From the NCBI GenBank assembly GCA_001972305.1, contig BDDD01001467.1:186001-250000 (forward strand): a DNA stretch of 64,000 bases, given 5' to 3'. Positions within the stretch are counted from its first letter, which is position 1. The number at the start of each line of letters is the position of its first letter. Positions 1 to 11,373 of this stretch are shown here, one piece after another. The position numbers and the translations under genes were made by a program. The notes beneath the pieces were generated by a model. The model had not been told where the DNA came from. It ran no database searches and was given only the letters and a program-made list of their open reading frames with translations. The DNA is from Cephalotus follicularis (Eukaryota; Streptophyta; Magnoliopsida; Oxalidales; Cephalotaceae).

Positions 1-236
1 CCACCCCAAGATGTTTGTCTTTAGTCCCATTTTGAATGAAGTCACATGTGCCTTAAGGTTAAATATGGGACACTCACTATCTATGTGACGACCCGAATTC
101 CCTTTTTGTACTGTTCATGCATACCTTGCACTGTATTGTACTGTATTGAATTGTTTTGGACTTTTGGTTATAGATGGAACGTATGCATGTATAATGGGGA
201 TTTTGGACTGAGTTTCGGAGGAGTAATAGGATTGAC

Positions 237-243
237 TATATAA
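237..243 (+). promoter_or_regulatory. TATA box of solo LTR A
   Basis: TATATAA lies 153 bp inside the LTR, just before a pyrimidine-rich stretch typical of a plant LTR leader. Position and sequence fit the U3/R boundary. The transcription start itself is not shown by the sequence. Confidence 0.55.
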
Positions 244-733
244 GTCAATCCCTTTCTCTTTTCTCTCATTCTTCTCCTCCATCTTCCTCTCTCTACACTT
301 CTCCTCTCTCCCTAGCTGAGTAATCCCCATAGCAGCTCCGGATTGGCCTTCTCCATCAACAAAGATAGCATTTGCAAGTGGTATCATACCAATTGAACAA
401 GAAAATAGAGTGGGCTCTTGGGAATCTTCTGCTTCGATCGATTGTTTGTTCAACCGTTAAAGCTACTTTCATAGGTAGGACTTCTTACTTGAATTACCTA
501 CAATTTCTATTGATTGATTGAAATGTATGATTGAATGAATGTATTGAGTGAATTGTAGGTTTTTGGGGTTTTTATTTAATCCTTGACCAAATTGATATAG
601 AGAATGATAGAATTGTAAATTGAAGGTAGTAACTTGTCTTACTAACCTTAAATGATTGCTTTTAACATTTGGTTTTCAAAGAATAGGTTTTAAAGGGGTT
701 TTGACCTGAGATTTGACTATTTTTCTGCATAAA

Positions 734-1078
734 AATCGACCCTGCCCAGCAAAGACATCGACCTCTAGCCCATAGAAATCGATGTCTTTTGCTTGAGATG
801 TTGCATCATTGGTTTCAGCAGCAAAGACATCGAAGTTTTTCAAAGACATCAACGTCTTTGCCCAGGATTTCTCTTCTTTGAGAAGGACATCGATGCCGAA
901 CATCGATGCGCAATTACAGGGTATTTTTAATGAAACGCGTCGACGCCTTTTCCAAAAGACATCGACGTCTTTAAGCCAGACCTCTATACAAATAGGGAAA
1001 GACATCGATGTCCTTCTACAGTTTTAAAGAAGTTCCCTGCAATGCATCGATGTCTTTCGCCAAAGACATCGACGCCTT
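734..1078 (+). repeat. Palindrome cluster in A, type AAAGACATCGATGTCTTT
   Basis: About ten interspersed copies of a near-palindrome with consensus AAAGACATCGAYGTCTTT occur here, for example at 775-790, 841-860, 955-971, 997-1016 and 1044-1076. Intervening bases are not repeated, so this is not a simple tandem array. One copy (about 935-948) has the variant flank ACGCGTCGACGC. The cluster is 0.65-1.0 kb inside the LTR and downstream of the TATA box, so it should be transcribed. Confidence 0.85.
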
Positions 1079-1326
1079 CAGTGCAGAATGGGTTTTTTAC
1101 TGTTTTAAAAGACGATTTTCAACTCCTTTTCACATCGCCGCTTGACCGGAGCCTCACTTGAGGTATTCAAGCGTTTAAAACACTGTTTTCTATGGTTTTC
1201 AAAGATTGAATCGATGAATTGCTAGAGTGACGGAGTGAGCCATAGGCGACGATCCAGTGATTTTCATCAACCGGATGGACATTTCTTGCCATCTTGTTGA
1301 TTCGATTGTCACCATCTATTAGCTAC

Positions 1327-1350
1327 TGATTGATTGATTGATTGATTGAT
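1327..1350 (+). repeat. (TGAT)6 microsatellite
   Basis: Six exact TGAT units occur inside solo LTR A. TTGATTGATT-like words are scattered through the rest of this LTR, so the microsatellite probably grew from local composition. Confidence 0.95.
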
Positions 1351-3103
1351 TGAGTCATAAGTGCTGTGAGTCTAAGTTTGGAACGTTGGACGCACATTCC
1401 CATTTCTCCCTTAGACATCACCACTTATTGGCATTATACTGACAGATTGATGAATTGTATTGTGTGAATCCTATGGAGCGACCTTATGACTCGCATCGGC
1501 ATGTTAGGTTGTCGACCTTGTCGACCTATTTCATCGATCGCGTCATTTATTGTATTGATCTGTTGACGAGAAGTACCGTTATTGTTTGACGATTGATGCT
1601 TTCGGAGGGTCGTAGCTCCCTAACGGTATAGTAGCTCCTCCATGGTTGTAGCTCATCGATATTGTATTGACCCAGCCATAGGCTGGAAGAGCTATGAGTC
1701 CTAAACCTGATCAGTTTGAGGCAAATGGGTAGATCTCCCACCCTTTTCGAAGGACTACCTTCCGTGGGATCGATCATTTCTATTGATTGACATTGTATTG
1801 ACCCGAGGTCGCATGCTCTATAGGATATGATTGTTTGTTTGGGTGTTTGATACACCACCATTGAGTGTCTGCGATTGATTGATTCTTATAGATCATATCC
1901 ATATGCTCTGTTCTGGACCAGTGACATATGGATAGTAGATTGCCAACTGTATTCATGCATTTTCCATATCATGCATTGATATTGTACACTGCACATTTAT
2001 ATTGTATAAACTATCACCAATACTGCACACTGTACATGCATACATGCTGCATGGGGTTTCTGCTTAGCCTTGTGGCTAACCCCATCCTTCGGGGTGGGGC
2101 TGTGTTGTACTTTTACGTGCGGCATAGGTAGGGCAGCAGGTAGCAGCGGGCAGAATGATTGAAGTTCGGTGCGACCACACGACCGTTTGCTTTTACAGAG
2201 CCGTTCAACAGATCATACCAAGGAGACTGAAGACTTGTATTGTAGGGGAATATATTGAATAAAATGACTGTTTTAGTATTGTAATAGAATAAGTGTTGTA
2301 TTGTAATGACTAGTACTATACCGTTTTGTATTGCATAGATGGACTGCCGTATTATATCTCCCGCATGTGACATGTGCTGAAAAGTTTTAAGTTTTCCGCA
2401 TGTTTATATTGCTAGTCCCGACCATTGTACTGTATATTGGATTGAGTGTAATGCCACGTGTCCGTTCTGCGGGCACGGGGTGTTACAATCTATGACAAGC
2501 ATGGGCACAATTATGGGCTTCTATGAGACGTTATGACTTAAGGTGTGGCCTCCCTCTCTTGTGTAAGAAGAGGGCCGGCCTTGGGAGGAAAAATAGAGAC
2601 TTTGAGTCTCACTTTACACATGTACACAATTGACTTCATTCTCTCCCTCTTTTGGTCGTGCGCTGTGAATCTCCCTCTCTTTCTTCTACATTTCTTCATC
2701 CTCCATTGTTAGCCATTCGAGAAGGAGGCTTGGAGCTTCAAGAAGAAAGAAAACACTCATCTCTTCATATCCTCCCTTTGATCATTATCGATGGAGATAC
2801 ATAGAATCTTCCATTGTATTGTTACTTTTGTTGATCTCTAGTTAGTTCTATATTTATTTTGAGTGTGTTCAAGGAATTTTCGGTCCCCATTGGCAGCACT
2901 TGTACCCAAGGGTTTTTGGAGAAGCTTGGAGCTCAAGGAAGGAGCTTTGGATACTAGAAGTGTTGAGGGATTAAATCTTGAAGGAAGTAATAAAGACTTG
3001 AGGTAATGGCACATTTACATCCTTCTCATCTTGCTTTGTAGTTTCGGGGTTAGCTAGGGTTTTGTAACCCTGGCTGAACCCTTAGGTTTTTTTATGGAAC
3101 CCT

Positions 3104-3126
3104 AACCAAACCCTTAGGGTTTGGTT
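3104..3126. repeat. Inverted repeat with 10-bp arms in element O
   Basis: AACCAAACCC and GGGTTTGGTT are separated by TTA and form a perfect 10-bp-arm hairpin. It lies in a stretch rich in CCCTAA/TTAGGG-like words. No function can be assigned. Confidence 0.7.
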
Positions 3127-3681
3127 CCTTTTTAGTACGAGTTTGTTAGGCTTTGCTAGGAAAATCCTAATTCGTTTATTGATTCAGCTGGGGGTAGGGT
3201 TTGGTAACCCTAGCTCCAACCCGTGGCTATATGCATGCTTGTGTGATGTTTGTGGTTCGATTGCGTTGCTAATTAGAGATCCTTGGATATGTTTGGACAT
3301 TTATGGACATAGAATTTTAGGGTGTTCCGATTGCTTGAAGCAACTTTGGTTGAAAAATCAAAGTTGAACACTCTTGACACCTATGAACTAAAATGACCTA
3401 AACCTCTAAAATGTCTTACACCATACCATCCATATCATATCTCGGTCCCTATCGGAGTTAATAAGACAATGGAGATGAGGTCCAACTGGGAGGTTCATGT
3501 CCAAACATCCCAATTGAACTAACATAACCATATATTGAAAACTTCATTGAAATTCATTTTGAAGATTGATTTGAGGATCAATTGTGTTAAAAGAGAGCTT
3601 CCTATACAACCTATTTGAAGATAAAAGAGTTCGAGGTTGAAAAAGGGATGAAAACATAGCATTTTGTATAAAACAGGGCAA

Positions 3682-3830
3682 CAAAGCGCCAACACTTTAC
3701 ACAAAGCGGTGACAATTGGGGTTTTAGGCCAGAGCGTCGACGGTTTATAGTTTAGGCAAAGCATCGACGCTTTAAACATAAGTACCGACGGTTTGACAGT
3801 CTAGACATCAACGTCGAGCTATCAACAATT
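3682..3830 (-). repeat. Palindrome cluster in B 3' LTR, type AAAGCGTCGACGCTTT
   Basis: About seven degenerate copies occur, including AGAGCGTCGACGG near 3731 and AAAGCATCGACGCTTT near 3758. The other LTR carries the matching cluster at 48360-48530, where many CG cores have become TG or CA (for example AAAGCGTTGACGG), as expected of methylated-cytosine decay. Confidence 0.8.
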
Positions 3831-4352
3831 GGAAAATCGATCCCAATTCTGTTTAAACCGTTTAAAACTGGATTCAAAAGAAGCTATAAGCTCCAACGAT
3901 TTATTATAACTTAAAAACAGCTTTAAAACACTAAAATCCAAACCCATAAACCAATAATTGAGAGAGAAAGGAGATTGGAGCTAAATGTCCCAAAACCCAC
4001 TAATCTCTCTATGATCTCCATTCCAATCCGTTATCAATCATAACAATCACCCTAACTCATCCATCTAACATCTGTATATCAATTCATAACCATATCATCA
4101 TGAGATTCAATCACAAAATGAGATTCAAAGCATATATATAGAACCTAACTGCAACTGTTGAAAATGAAGAATGGAAAGGATTTGCTATTGAATCCTATTT
4201 TTGATCCTTCCTTCAAATTCCAAACTCCACCACGAATCCAATAAGCCCTTCCTTCCTCGATTCTGACCTTTCTCTCTCTTTCTACCTCACTCTCTAACTC
4301 TCTCTCTTGAAAGGGGAGGAGAAAATAATGAGAAAAGAGAAAGAGTTAACCG

Positions 4353-4359
4353 ATATATA
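4353..4359 (-). promoter_or_regulatory. TATA box of B 3' LTR
   Basis: GATATATA on the plus strand reads TATATATC on the coding strand, about 185 bp from the LTR start. The same place in the other LTR (52476-52483) reads TATATATA. It precedes a CT-rich leader on the minus strand. Confidence 0.5.
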
Positions 4360-4559
4360 GGCTCCTTTAGGGGAAAAACCCAGAAATAATCTCTAGTCTC
4401 GATTGAACCCACACAACCCATAAACAACCATAAAAGTGAAAATACCATAATACTATATACATTTCATGTCATTCAAAATTATAATACCGTACAATACATC
4501 TGAAATACAAAAAATTATGAACATCTATAACTCGGGGCTTACAGCATTTCGTCCTTAGA

Positions 4560-5030
4560 GAAATCTCGTCCCAAGATTCCCTAAGGTCAGAACAAGTGAG
4601 GGTATAATGGTCTCACGTCTTCCTCATGCTCCCAAGTGTCTTCCTCAAGCCCGTGGTACTGCCATAACACTTTAACCAATGTGATGCTCTTGTTCCTTAA
4701 CTACTTAACTCAGTGATCTAAGATCTGAATTGGTGTCTCCTAAAAACTTATATATGCTCTTAATTCCAATAGCTCAAACTACAATACCTGCGAAGGATCT
4801 GGATGATACTTCCTCAGCATCGATATGTGGAAGACATTGCGCACCTTTGACAAATCAGGCGGTAAGGCAAGTCTGTAGGCAATTGCACATACTCTAATAA
4901 TGATCTCAAAAGGGCCAATACACCATGGGGCTAGCTTTCCTTTCTTGCCAAACCTCATAACTCCTTTGGTTGGTGAAACCTTGAGGAACACATGATCTCC
5001 CACTGAGAACTCTAAGTCTTGCCTTCGATG
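4560..5030 (-). pseudogene. B pol C-terminus: integrase tail and chromodomain remnant
   Basis: On the minus strand 4779-5003 encodes the conserved post-core integrase region, with GDHVFLKVSPTKG and the GPFEI...AYRLALPPDLSKVRNVFHIS pattern followed by LRKYHPDPSQVL. Below 4779, after stops, the reading VLWQYHGLEEDTWE appears near 4610-4660. It matches the chromodomain signature of plant chromoviruses, KVLWxxHxxEEATWE, known in some elements to bind histone marks and guide integration. Stops between the two parts make it non-functional. It places B in the Tekay-like chromovirus group. Confidence 0.8.
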
Positions 5031-5950
5031 GTCTGCTTGACTCTTTTGTCAACTCTAGGCTGTTAGATGTCTTTCTCTGATAACTCTGGCCTTTTTTGTT
5101 GTCTCTTGCACATGCTCGGGCCCTAAAAGACTATGCTCACCTACCTCAAACCAACAAACTGAGGTTCAACACTTTCGACCATAAGGAGCCTCAAACGGTG
5201 CCATCCCAGTGCTAGAATGATACATGTTGTTGTATGAGAACTCCACTAAAGGTAGATGCTTGTCCCAACTGCCACCCCAATCCATCACAAATGCTCGGAT
5301 CATGTCCTCAAGAGTCTGGATTGTCCGCTCAGACTGACCATCTCTCTAGGGATAAAAAGGCATGCTGAAGCTTAATTGACTACCAAAAGCTGCTTGTAGT
5401 TTACCGTGGGTCCCTGTCGGACACAATACTGACTGGTACTCCGTGAAACCTAACAATCCCCTCAACATACAAGGATGCCAATCATTCAAGCGAATAAGTC
5501 ATCTTGATTTCTAGAAAGTGTGCAGACTTCATAAAGTGATCAACGATAACCCATATGGCATCTCGGTTAGTCCTCGTCCTTGGTAACCCTGTCATGAAAT
5601 CCATCGCGATGTGCTCCCACTTCCACTATGCCAGTCCAGCTGGCCTCTGATGTTCTCCCTTAACTTTTAGACTAATTAGGTAAGAAGAAACATACTCTTC
5701 TATCTCACTCTTCATGTCATTCCACCAATAGCTAAGCTTCAGGTCTCGGTACATCTTAGTACTCCCTAGATGTTCTGAGAAACTGGAGGGATTAGCCTGC
5801 GACAAAAGCTCATCCTTCAGCTCCTTACTGTTAGGAATACAAACTCTGCTCTAAAACCTCAACAATCCATCACCATGAAGTGAGAACTAGTCTTATGCAA
5901 GCCTTCATCCACACCTTGAGCCGCTCTAATTCTATCCAACAACCACAGTC
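5031..5950 (-). pseudogene. B integrase remnant
   Basis: Minus-strand frames carry integrase pieces broken by shifts: the catalytic-Glu block GQSERT near 5320-5340, the LVEFSYNN block and the [11 protein letters not shown] block near 5190-5250, and remnants of the zinc-binding HHCC region near 5690-5800. Integrase would insert the element cDNA into host DNA. No continuous frame remains, so no protein is expected. Confidence 0.75.
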
Positions 5951-5989
5951 GTGTCTGAATATGAGCAACTGTTAAGCAAGCTAATCGGT

Positions 5990-7400
5990 GACTTAAGGCA
6001 TTTGCAACCATATTAGCTTTGCCTGGGTGCTACTGTATCTCATAGTTGTAGTCATTAAGCAACTCCATCCACCTCATTTGTCTCATATTCAGATCCTTTT
6101 GGGAGAAAAGGTGCTTCAAACTTTTATGATTCGTGTAAACATCAAACTTGGTACCATACAAGTAATGCCTCTATTCGAGTAGTGCAAAGACGATCGCTGC
6201 TAACTCTAGATCATGAGTCGAATAACTCTCCTCATGAGGCATCAAATTCCTTAAGGCATAGGTGATCACCTTCCCATACTGCATCAGAACACAACCTAAA
6301 CCATTCCCTGATGCATCACTGTACACTATGAAGTCCTCACTACCCTATCGCAAAGCCAAGATTGGCATAGAAATCAAACGGTGTTTTAACTCCTGAAAAC
6401 TCCCTTCAGAACTATCATCCCAAACAAACACTGTCTTTTTCTGCATCAACCGAGTTAAAGGTGTAGCTATCCGTGAAAATCCCTCAACAAAACAGAAGTA
6501 GTAACTAGCTAACCCCAAGAAACTACAAACTACTATCACGTTTGTTGGTTATCTCCAATCCCTCATTGCTTCTATCTTTGCTGGGCCTACTGATAAACTG
6601 CCAATGGAGATAACGTGACCAATAAAAGCCACATCTGACAACCAAAATTCACATTTGTCTAGCTTGGCATACAACTGGTGGTCTCTCAAAACCTACAATG
6701 CCAAGTGCAAGTGTTCCCCATGCTTATCCATAGTCCTGGAATACACCACGATATCATCGATGAAGACTATGATGAACTAGTCAAGATATAGATTAAACAC
6801 CTTGTTCATAATGCTCATGAATGCAGCAGGGGCATTGGTCACCACAAACGGCATTACAACGAACTCATAGTGTCCATACCGTGACCTGAAGGTTGTCTTT
6901 GGAATATCTTTGGCTCTAATGCTAAGCTGATGATATCCTGATCTCAAATCCAATTTGGAGAACACTGAAGAACCTCTCAACTAGTCTAACAATTCATCGA
7001 TATACGGTAGAAGGTACTTGCTCTTAACTGTAACCCTGTGGAGCTGCCGATAGTCAATACACATCCATAGGGATCCATCTTTTTTCTAGACAAACAACAC
7101 GGGTGCGCCCCAAGAGGAAACACTCGGTCTGATAAAACCTCTATCAAGCAACTCCTACAAATGAAGTTTCAACTCTTTCACCTCTGGGGGTGCCATATAA
7201 TAAGGAGCTCTCGATATTTGTGTTGTTCCTGGTAGGACATCAATAGCAAATTCTGTATCCATCACTGGAGGTAAGGACGACAACTCATCTGGAAACACAT
7301 CATACTCACTGACAACTGGGACATCCTCCAACCTCGATACCCATCTCCTACCATCTGTCACATGTGTTAGGTAACCACTGCAACCCTGTTTCATAAGCTG
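5990..7400 (-). pseudogene. B reverse transcriptase and RNase H remnant
   Basis: Read on the minus strand, 6777-6980 gives fingers/palm residues ([38 protein letters not shown]), then a stop, then the palm motif FIIVFIDDIVVYS, so the catalytic Asp pair survives. 6345-6539 gives the connection block FLGLASYY...TRLMQKK. In RNase H the expected TDHKSL reads TNHKSL (codon at 6129-6131), so a catalytic Asp has become Asn. In-frame TAG codons at 6693-6695, 6777-6779 and 6981-6983 stand where related copies have Gln, consistent with C-to-T change at CAG. Confidence 0.85.
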
Positions 7401-7850
7401 TCAGCATGAATGGCCTATATCATCTGATCTGGCTGGTACTCCAAGGTCCCAATAAACTAAAACTGAGACTGCCTCAGAATCTTGAAGGTCACGACCTTCC
7501 TGTAACAATCCACTTGAGCATAGTGTGCTGCTAACCAATCCATCCCTAAGATTACATCCAACTCATCCATCGGCAACACTATTAGATCCGCTATCAAGAC
7601 ACGGTCGGCAATTTCTATGGCACAATACTTACACACCCATTCGGAATAAAAAAGCTCTCCTACTGGGGTGCTAACTTCCATAACAAAGGCAATGGTTCAG
7701 GTTCCATATTGACATAACATAGAGAATGTAATGCAGTATATGAGTGAGATGAACCTAGATCTATGAAAGTCCATGCTATATGTTCAGAGATACAAATAGT
7801 ACCTCTTATAACTGAAGCGGATCCCGCTACAACTCTCTGGTCCATAGCAT
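7155..7850 (-). pseudogene. B aspartic protease and protease-RT linker remnant
   Basis: 7660-7845 encodes RGTICISEHIAWTFIDLGSSHS, the protease active-site block in which the usual D-S/T-G reads DLG. A frameshift near 7680 moves the reading to 7457-7681, which carries IVLPMDELDVILGMDWLAAH, the conserved flap-to-C-terminus block. 7155-7394 carries the linker (EYDVFPDELSSLPP) running toward the reverse transcriptase. The enzyme would release Gag and Pol proteins from the polyprotein; this copy is broken. Confidence 0.8.
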
Positions 7851-7879
7851 AAAGCCTGCCCTACACTGTAGGTGTTGAT

Positions 7880-8613
7880 CCCATAGACTGCTTACTATGA
7901 TCTTCCCTTACTGTAGAAGGTGAACTGGTACTAGGGTAGCTCCGATACTGCTGCCCGAAACCACAGCCTTGCTGATAATTGATACTTTGGTTCTACCGAG
8001 AACCTCCCTGAAATCGACCCATACTCTGACCTTGCAGATTTCCCATACAAAACCTGTCACGAGGACACTCCCTAGCCATGTGATCCGAAGCTCCACAAAC
8101 CATGCACTTACTAGCCTTCCACCAACAATCATCTGATGTATGGTTATTACATTGAAAATGCACGCATGAATAAAAAAAAGCCTAACAACCACCACTAGAA
8201 AGTCTAGAGTGACGTCCATGTGTCCCTTGTTTTCTCTACCGAGAGCCCTGCCCTTTACTCCTGTGTTGTGAACCTCTAAACTGCCCCCTCTGTCTTGAAA
8301 AACTAGGTGGATTGCCAACACTCTGAGGAGAGCCACCCTAACTTGGGCTGCTATTCCTTGATCTCTAGGGCTTGTTGTTGCTCGTAGAACTCCTCCTCGA
8401 CTGCCAATCTGAAGAAGCAGGTCTACTGCTACCAGTCTGAATCCTCAAGTTACGCATTTCCTCAGCCACACACTTAAGCTCTCTGGCTCTGCTAGCCAAC
8501 TCAAAGAAAGACCTCAACCGTAGTGGCACTAACTTCTGTCTCATATCTGGTCTAAGCCCACTAAGAAACTTCTTGGCTTTCCTTGCTTTTGTGCTAACCA
8601 TGTGAGGGGAAGT
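7880..8613 (-). pseudogene. B gag, C-terminal part with zinc knuckles
   Basis: 8365-8625 encodes SPHMVSTKARKAKKFLSGL, a conserved capsid C-terminal block of chromovirus Gag. Further on, near 8050-8170 on the minus strand, lie two CCHC-type knuckles: a degenerate one ending NNHTSDDC and a good one, CMVCGASDHMAREC. The knuckles would bind genomic RNA in the virus-like particle. Solo LTR L separates this part from the N-terminal gag at 10361-11021. The first residues of the open frame at 8625-8614 come from the edge of L. Confidence 0.8.
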
Positions 8614-8847
8614 CCTCGTGTTCACGTAAAAAGAATGTATTAAAATTTATAGCCGCAAGTGCACAGATCATGCAGTAACGGGTCAAACGCAGGGAAACGT
8701 TAAACTAGTTATAAGTTATCCAACCTAGGAGAAGTATACCAAATTTGAGATAAACTATCAAAAACTACTCCTAATTATGCAAAAATAATAAAACAATTGA
8801 AAACAAGAAATAAATAAAATGAAATAACAGACTAAAATAATTGAAAA

Positions 8848-8995
8848 TAACACGTGCAAATTAAAACTAATTAAAACAATAAATAAAACTAAAGAAAATA
8901 TATAATGGAAATAATATAAAATAACACGTGCAAATTAAAACTAATTAAAACAATAAATAAAACTAAAGAAAATATATAATAGAAAATCGGTTTTA
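8848..8995. repeat. 74-bp tandem duplication in L
   Basis: Two nearly identical AT-rich units begin around 8848 and 8922; CACGTGCAAATTAAAACT starts at 8851 and again at 8925. They differ by a few bases only, so the duplication is recent compared with the decay of B. Confidence 0.9.
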
Positions 8996-9070
8996 GGGTA
9001 TAGAAACTCACCATAGATTGTATTGAACAATTCACTTTAATTAAACAATCATACCTTGATAACCAACGGC

Positions 9071-9230
9071 AGCTAGGTCGATACGGAGTGCGACTGTGAT
9101 GAAAAATCGTATGAGTAGTCATGCTAGGTCTATACGGAGTGTGGACTTGAATCAGACAAACCGTATGAGTAATCATGCTAGGTCTATATGGAGTGTGTTC
9201 GGCGTGACAAACCGTATGCGTGGACTTCAT
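9071..9230. repeat. Three diverged ~56-bp units in L
   Basis: The pattern GCTAGGTCTATACGGAGTG followed by ACCGTATGAGTAGTCAT repeats three times with divergence. The equivalent place in element M (53347-53500) has the same units. ACGGAGT and CCGTATGAG words alternate. The conserved multiplicity suggests an old, kept feature of this LTR family. Confidence 0.75.
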
Positions 9231-10360
9231 TGATCGCATTAAACACCGTTCGTTCAACAACTTTCATATTCACCGATGAGATGTTTGTGGATTTTTATCA
9301 GACAGATAAAGTGTGTGTGAAGGTAGAAAATTGAAGAATAAATAAAATATTCAAGGATTTTTATTGATGGAATTGAAACAATAACAATCTAAGTTTTGTT
9401 CAAACCGAAAAACCTTAAGAAACTAGCTACAATACATTAATAAAACTAAACTAAAACCTGGTAAAGAAAAGAGAAGAAAAAGGACCAAGGGAGCGGCTGC
9501 GTCACTCTGCCGTTGTGTGTCCCACCTCTTCAATATATATGGCCAAAAAAAAGTAGAACCTAAAGCAATCAAAGCCGGCAATTTCTTTATTTCCTTTCTT
9601 TGGAGCACGTGGAGATGGACTGCATACAGGTGCAGGTTGTTGCATGGACTTATTGGCATGTTATGGACTCTTGTACGTATGTATGTTGGGCGTGAGATGC
9701 TGATTTGATGCTGGGCTTGTGCTGGCGCATGAAATGGACTCGTGGCGTGTTGCATGCATGAAATGGGAGGATATTTATTCAATGTTGGACACTGGACACG
9801 GATTGGACTTGTATGCATGGGGTTCTGGCGCATGGATTGCTGCATGTGGGCGTGCTGTGCTGACTTGAGGACTGCATGGTTGGTGTATGGATGCTGGCTA
9901 CATGTATGGGGAATGTTGATTGGTTGCTTGCGCATTGATTGAAGAATGCATGCGTAAATTGCTTCACAATTTTGATGATTTGTTGATGCTGATGCAAGCG
10001 ATAGGCTCCACAAGTTTCAACATTTGTTTTCTTGTAATATCGATTCATCGTACCTTCAGAATAAACTGGCCCAAGAACTAAAAGTGTAACAAATAATTCT
10101 ACGAACAAAATGAGCCCAATATTTAATATCTTCTGAGCCTTAAATTTTGACTTCTCTCGCTTAAGTGAGTGTACTTTTGAACCGATTTTTGACATCAAAC
10201 CACTTTAGCTCGAAAAGTAGTGTTTTAGCTTCATTTTCTCTTATTCCGCAACAATAAACATAATACCTGAAAATCAAATAAACACAACCACAGTAGTCTA
10301 TTCCAAGCATAAAAATTCAATAAATAAATCATTAAAGACAACATATTTTTATGCTAAACA

Positions 10361-11021
10361 CCTTGCTAATTCAATATGCTTGGCCTCATACTGGGGCACT
10401 ATCAAGCTGCCCTGCACCAAACCAAGGAACTCAGCCTCCTTTGTGTCAACAACAATCTCGGGAAAGTATTTCTCATTCTGTGACAAACAAATCCAAAGAC
10501 CTCACTATCCCTGATTCCTCCCAAGAAGAATCAAACATCATCCACCAATGCTCTGCCTCACCCTGTAGCATATAAATATCAAAAACAACTTTCCGCAAGT
10601 CTGAACACTCCAAGATTCCAAAGATCTTGTCCATCTACATCAACCATTTCTCAGAGGCAACAGCATCAGAATCTCCCGTAAAAACTGGAGGATTTAGCTT
10701 CTTGAACCTAATTAAATGATCCTCCCTGCGTGCAGAACGAACAACTAGTCTCTCTGGTACTTCTGCATGCTCAGTTATTCTAGCAGCTATGCCTTGATCT
10801 GATGCAGCCACTTGGCACTGCAAGATCTCATTCATCTGGGCCATGGTGGCATATATCTCCCTTAGGAAATTCCTTGGCGCTTCTTGAGCGGATGCAACAA
10901 ACTCCACATATGGTGTCACATTAACTCATTCCGGTTCCTCAATACCCCCACTAGCTCTGGTGCACCTGGTCGATGGCCCACCTTTGGCTCTTCTAGCAGT
11001 TGCTCCACGACGACCTTCCAT
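10361..11021 (-). pseudogene. B gag, N-terminal part
   Basis: The start codon at 11019-11021 (minus) follows the primer-binding site by about 145 bp and opens MEGRRGATARRAK, a basic N-terminus. A TGA near 10920 interrupts it; 10635-10919 then encodes the matrix/capsid N-terminal region, ending in LNPPVFTGDSDAVASEKWLM, a typical chromovirus capsid start. Downstream pieces (DKIFGILECSD, YMLQGEAEHWWMM) continue the capsid with frameshifts until L interrupts at 10360. The product would be the structural capsid protein; this copy cannot make it. Confidence 0.82.
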
Positions 11022-11165
11022 ATCTACCTTATATAAGAGAAAAGGTTAGATGTCCACTTATCTCAATAACAATTGCAAAATAAACTGAAACAATAAACAG
11101 TCCTAACAAGAACTCTTAATTCTAATAGCCAAGGATCATATCCTGGCATAGCCAACTTAAAGTAG

Positions 11166-11177
11166 GCTCTGATACCA
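11166..11177 (-). other. Primer-binding site of B (tRNA-iMet)
   Basis: GCTCTGATACCA on the plus strand reads TGGTATCAGAGC on the element strand. It is complementary to the 3' end of initiator methionine tRNA, and lies a few bases from the 5' LTR edge at 11184. Confidence 0.93.
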
Positions 11178-11183
11178 CTCAAC

Positions 11184-11373
11184 TGTCACGCACCGAACCA
11201 TGGGAGAACCCCATGGATCGACACATGGCAGAGCGTCCATACAACCCATCTTTATAAATAGCATACTACCCAAAATTATGCTATAAATTAAAACTTTAAT
11301 CATCAACCATACAGCGGAAAATAACCATCCAGACACTTGCATAAATAAACCCAACGGTTATACATAATACTCA
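11184..11373 (-). repeat. 5' LTR of B, segment 1
   Basis: The LTR edge TGTCACGCACCGAACC begins at 11184, next to the primer-binding site. The segment ends where H is inserted with TSD ACTCA. The LTR resumes at 44671. Confidence 0.88.

Larger units (their letters stand above)
84..2487 (+). mobile_element. Solo LTR A (2,404 bp, gypsy-type)
   Basis: It starts TGTGACGACC and ends GGGGTGTTACA, and is flanked by a perfect 5-bp TSD, ATCTA, at 79-83 and 2488-2492. No primer-binding site, polypurine tract or coding sequence lies inside, so it is a solo LTR left by LTR-LTR recombination. The GGGGTGTTACA end resembles the 3' LTR ends of the chromoviruses in this window, which sets the plus orientation. 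It holds a TATA box at 237-243, a pyrimidine-rich presumed leader from about 250, a palindrome cluster at 734-1078 and a TGAT microsatellite at 1327-1350. Family assignment beyond gypsy-like is inference. Confidence 0.93.
1..3420. mobile_element. Element O: incomplete retroelement segment hosting solo LTR A
   Basis: Bases 1-83 and 2493-3420 become continuous once solo LTR A and one TSD copy are removed. No coding sequence is visible. The segment has a pyrimidine-rich stretch near 2640-2710 and ends in TTACA at 3420. From 3421 the sequence matches the LTR of element B (compare 45536 onward), so O looks like an insertion into B's LTR whose left end lies before the window. The TTACA end and LTR-like composition suggest a long LTR, but this is inference because the left terminus and TSD cannot be seen. 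Confidence 0.4.
3421..4543 (-). repeat. 3' LTR of B (partial)
   Basis: This matches the B 5' LTR pieces at 45536-45708, 48269-48856 and 52283-52667 in order. Its outer end is TGTAAGCCCCGAGTTAT on the minus strand. The inner 5' part continues leftward into the element O insertion and is lost. A palindrome cluster lies at 3682-3830 and a TATA box at 4353-4359. Confidence 0.88.
8619..10360. mobile_element. Solo LTR L (1,742 bp)
   Basis: It starts TGTTCACGTAAAAAG and ends ATGCTAAACA, and interrupts B gag. Flanks CCTCG (8614-8618) and CCTTG (10361-10365) form a 5-bp TSD with one mismatch. Gag reads sensibly up to both edges. The segment CGCAAGTGCACAGATCATG near 8654 also occurs in element M at 53073, so L and M belong to the same or related families. 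A 74-bp tandem duplication and three 56-bp diverged units lie inside. No TCGA palindrome cluster is seen; instead GCATGC/TGCATG-like words are frequent at 9600-9960. Orientation is not settled. Confidence 0.82.

Noticed and set aside
3061-3130. Telomere-like TTAGGG/CCCTAA words in O
   Set aside because: There are only a few imperfect words, not a tandem array, and plant telomeres are TTTAGGG.
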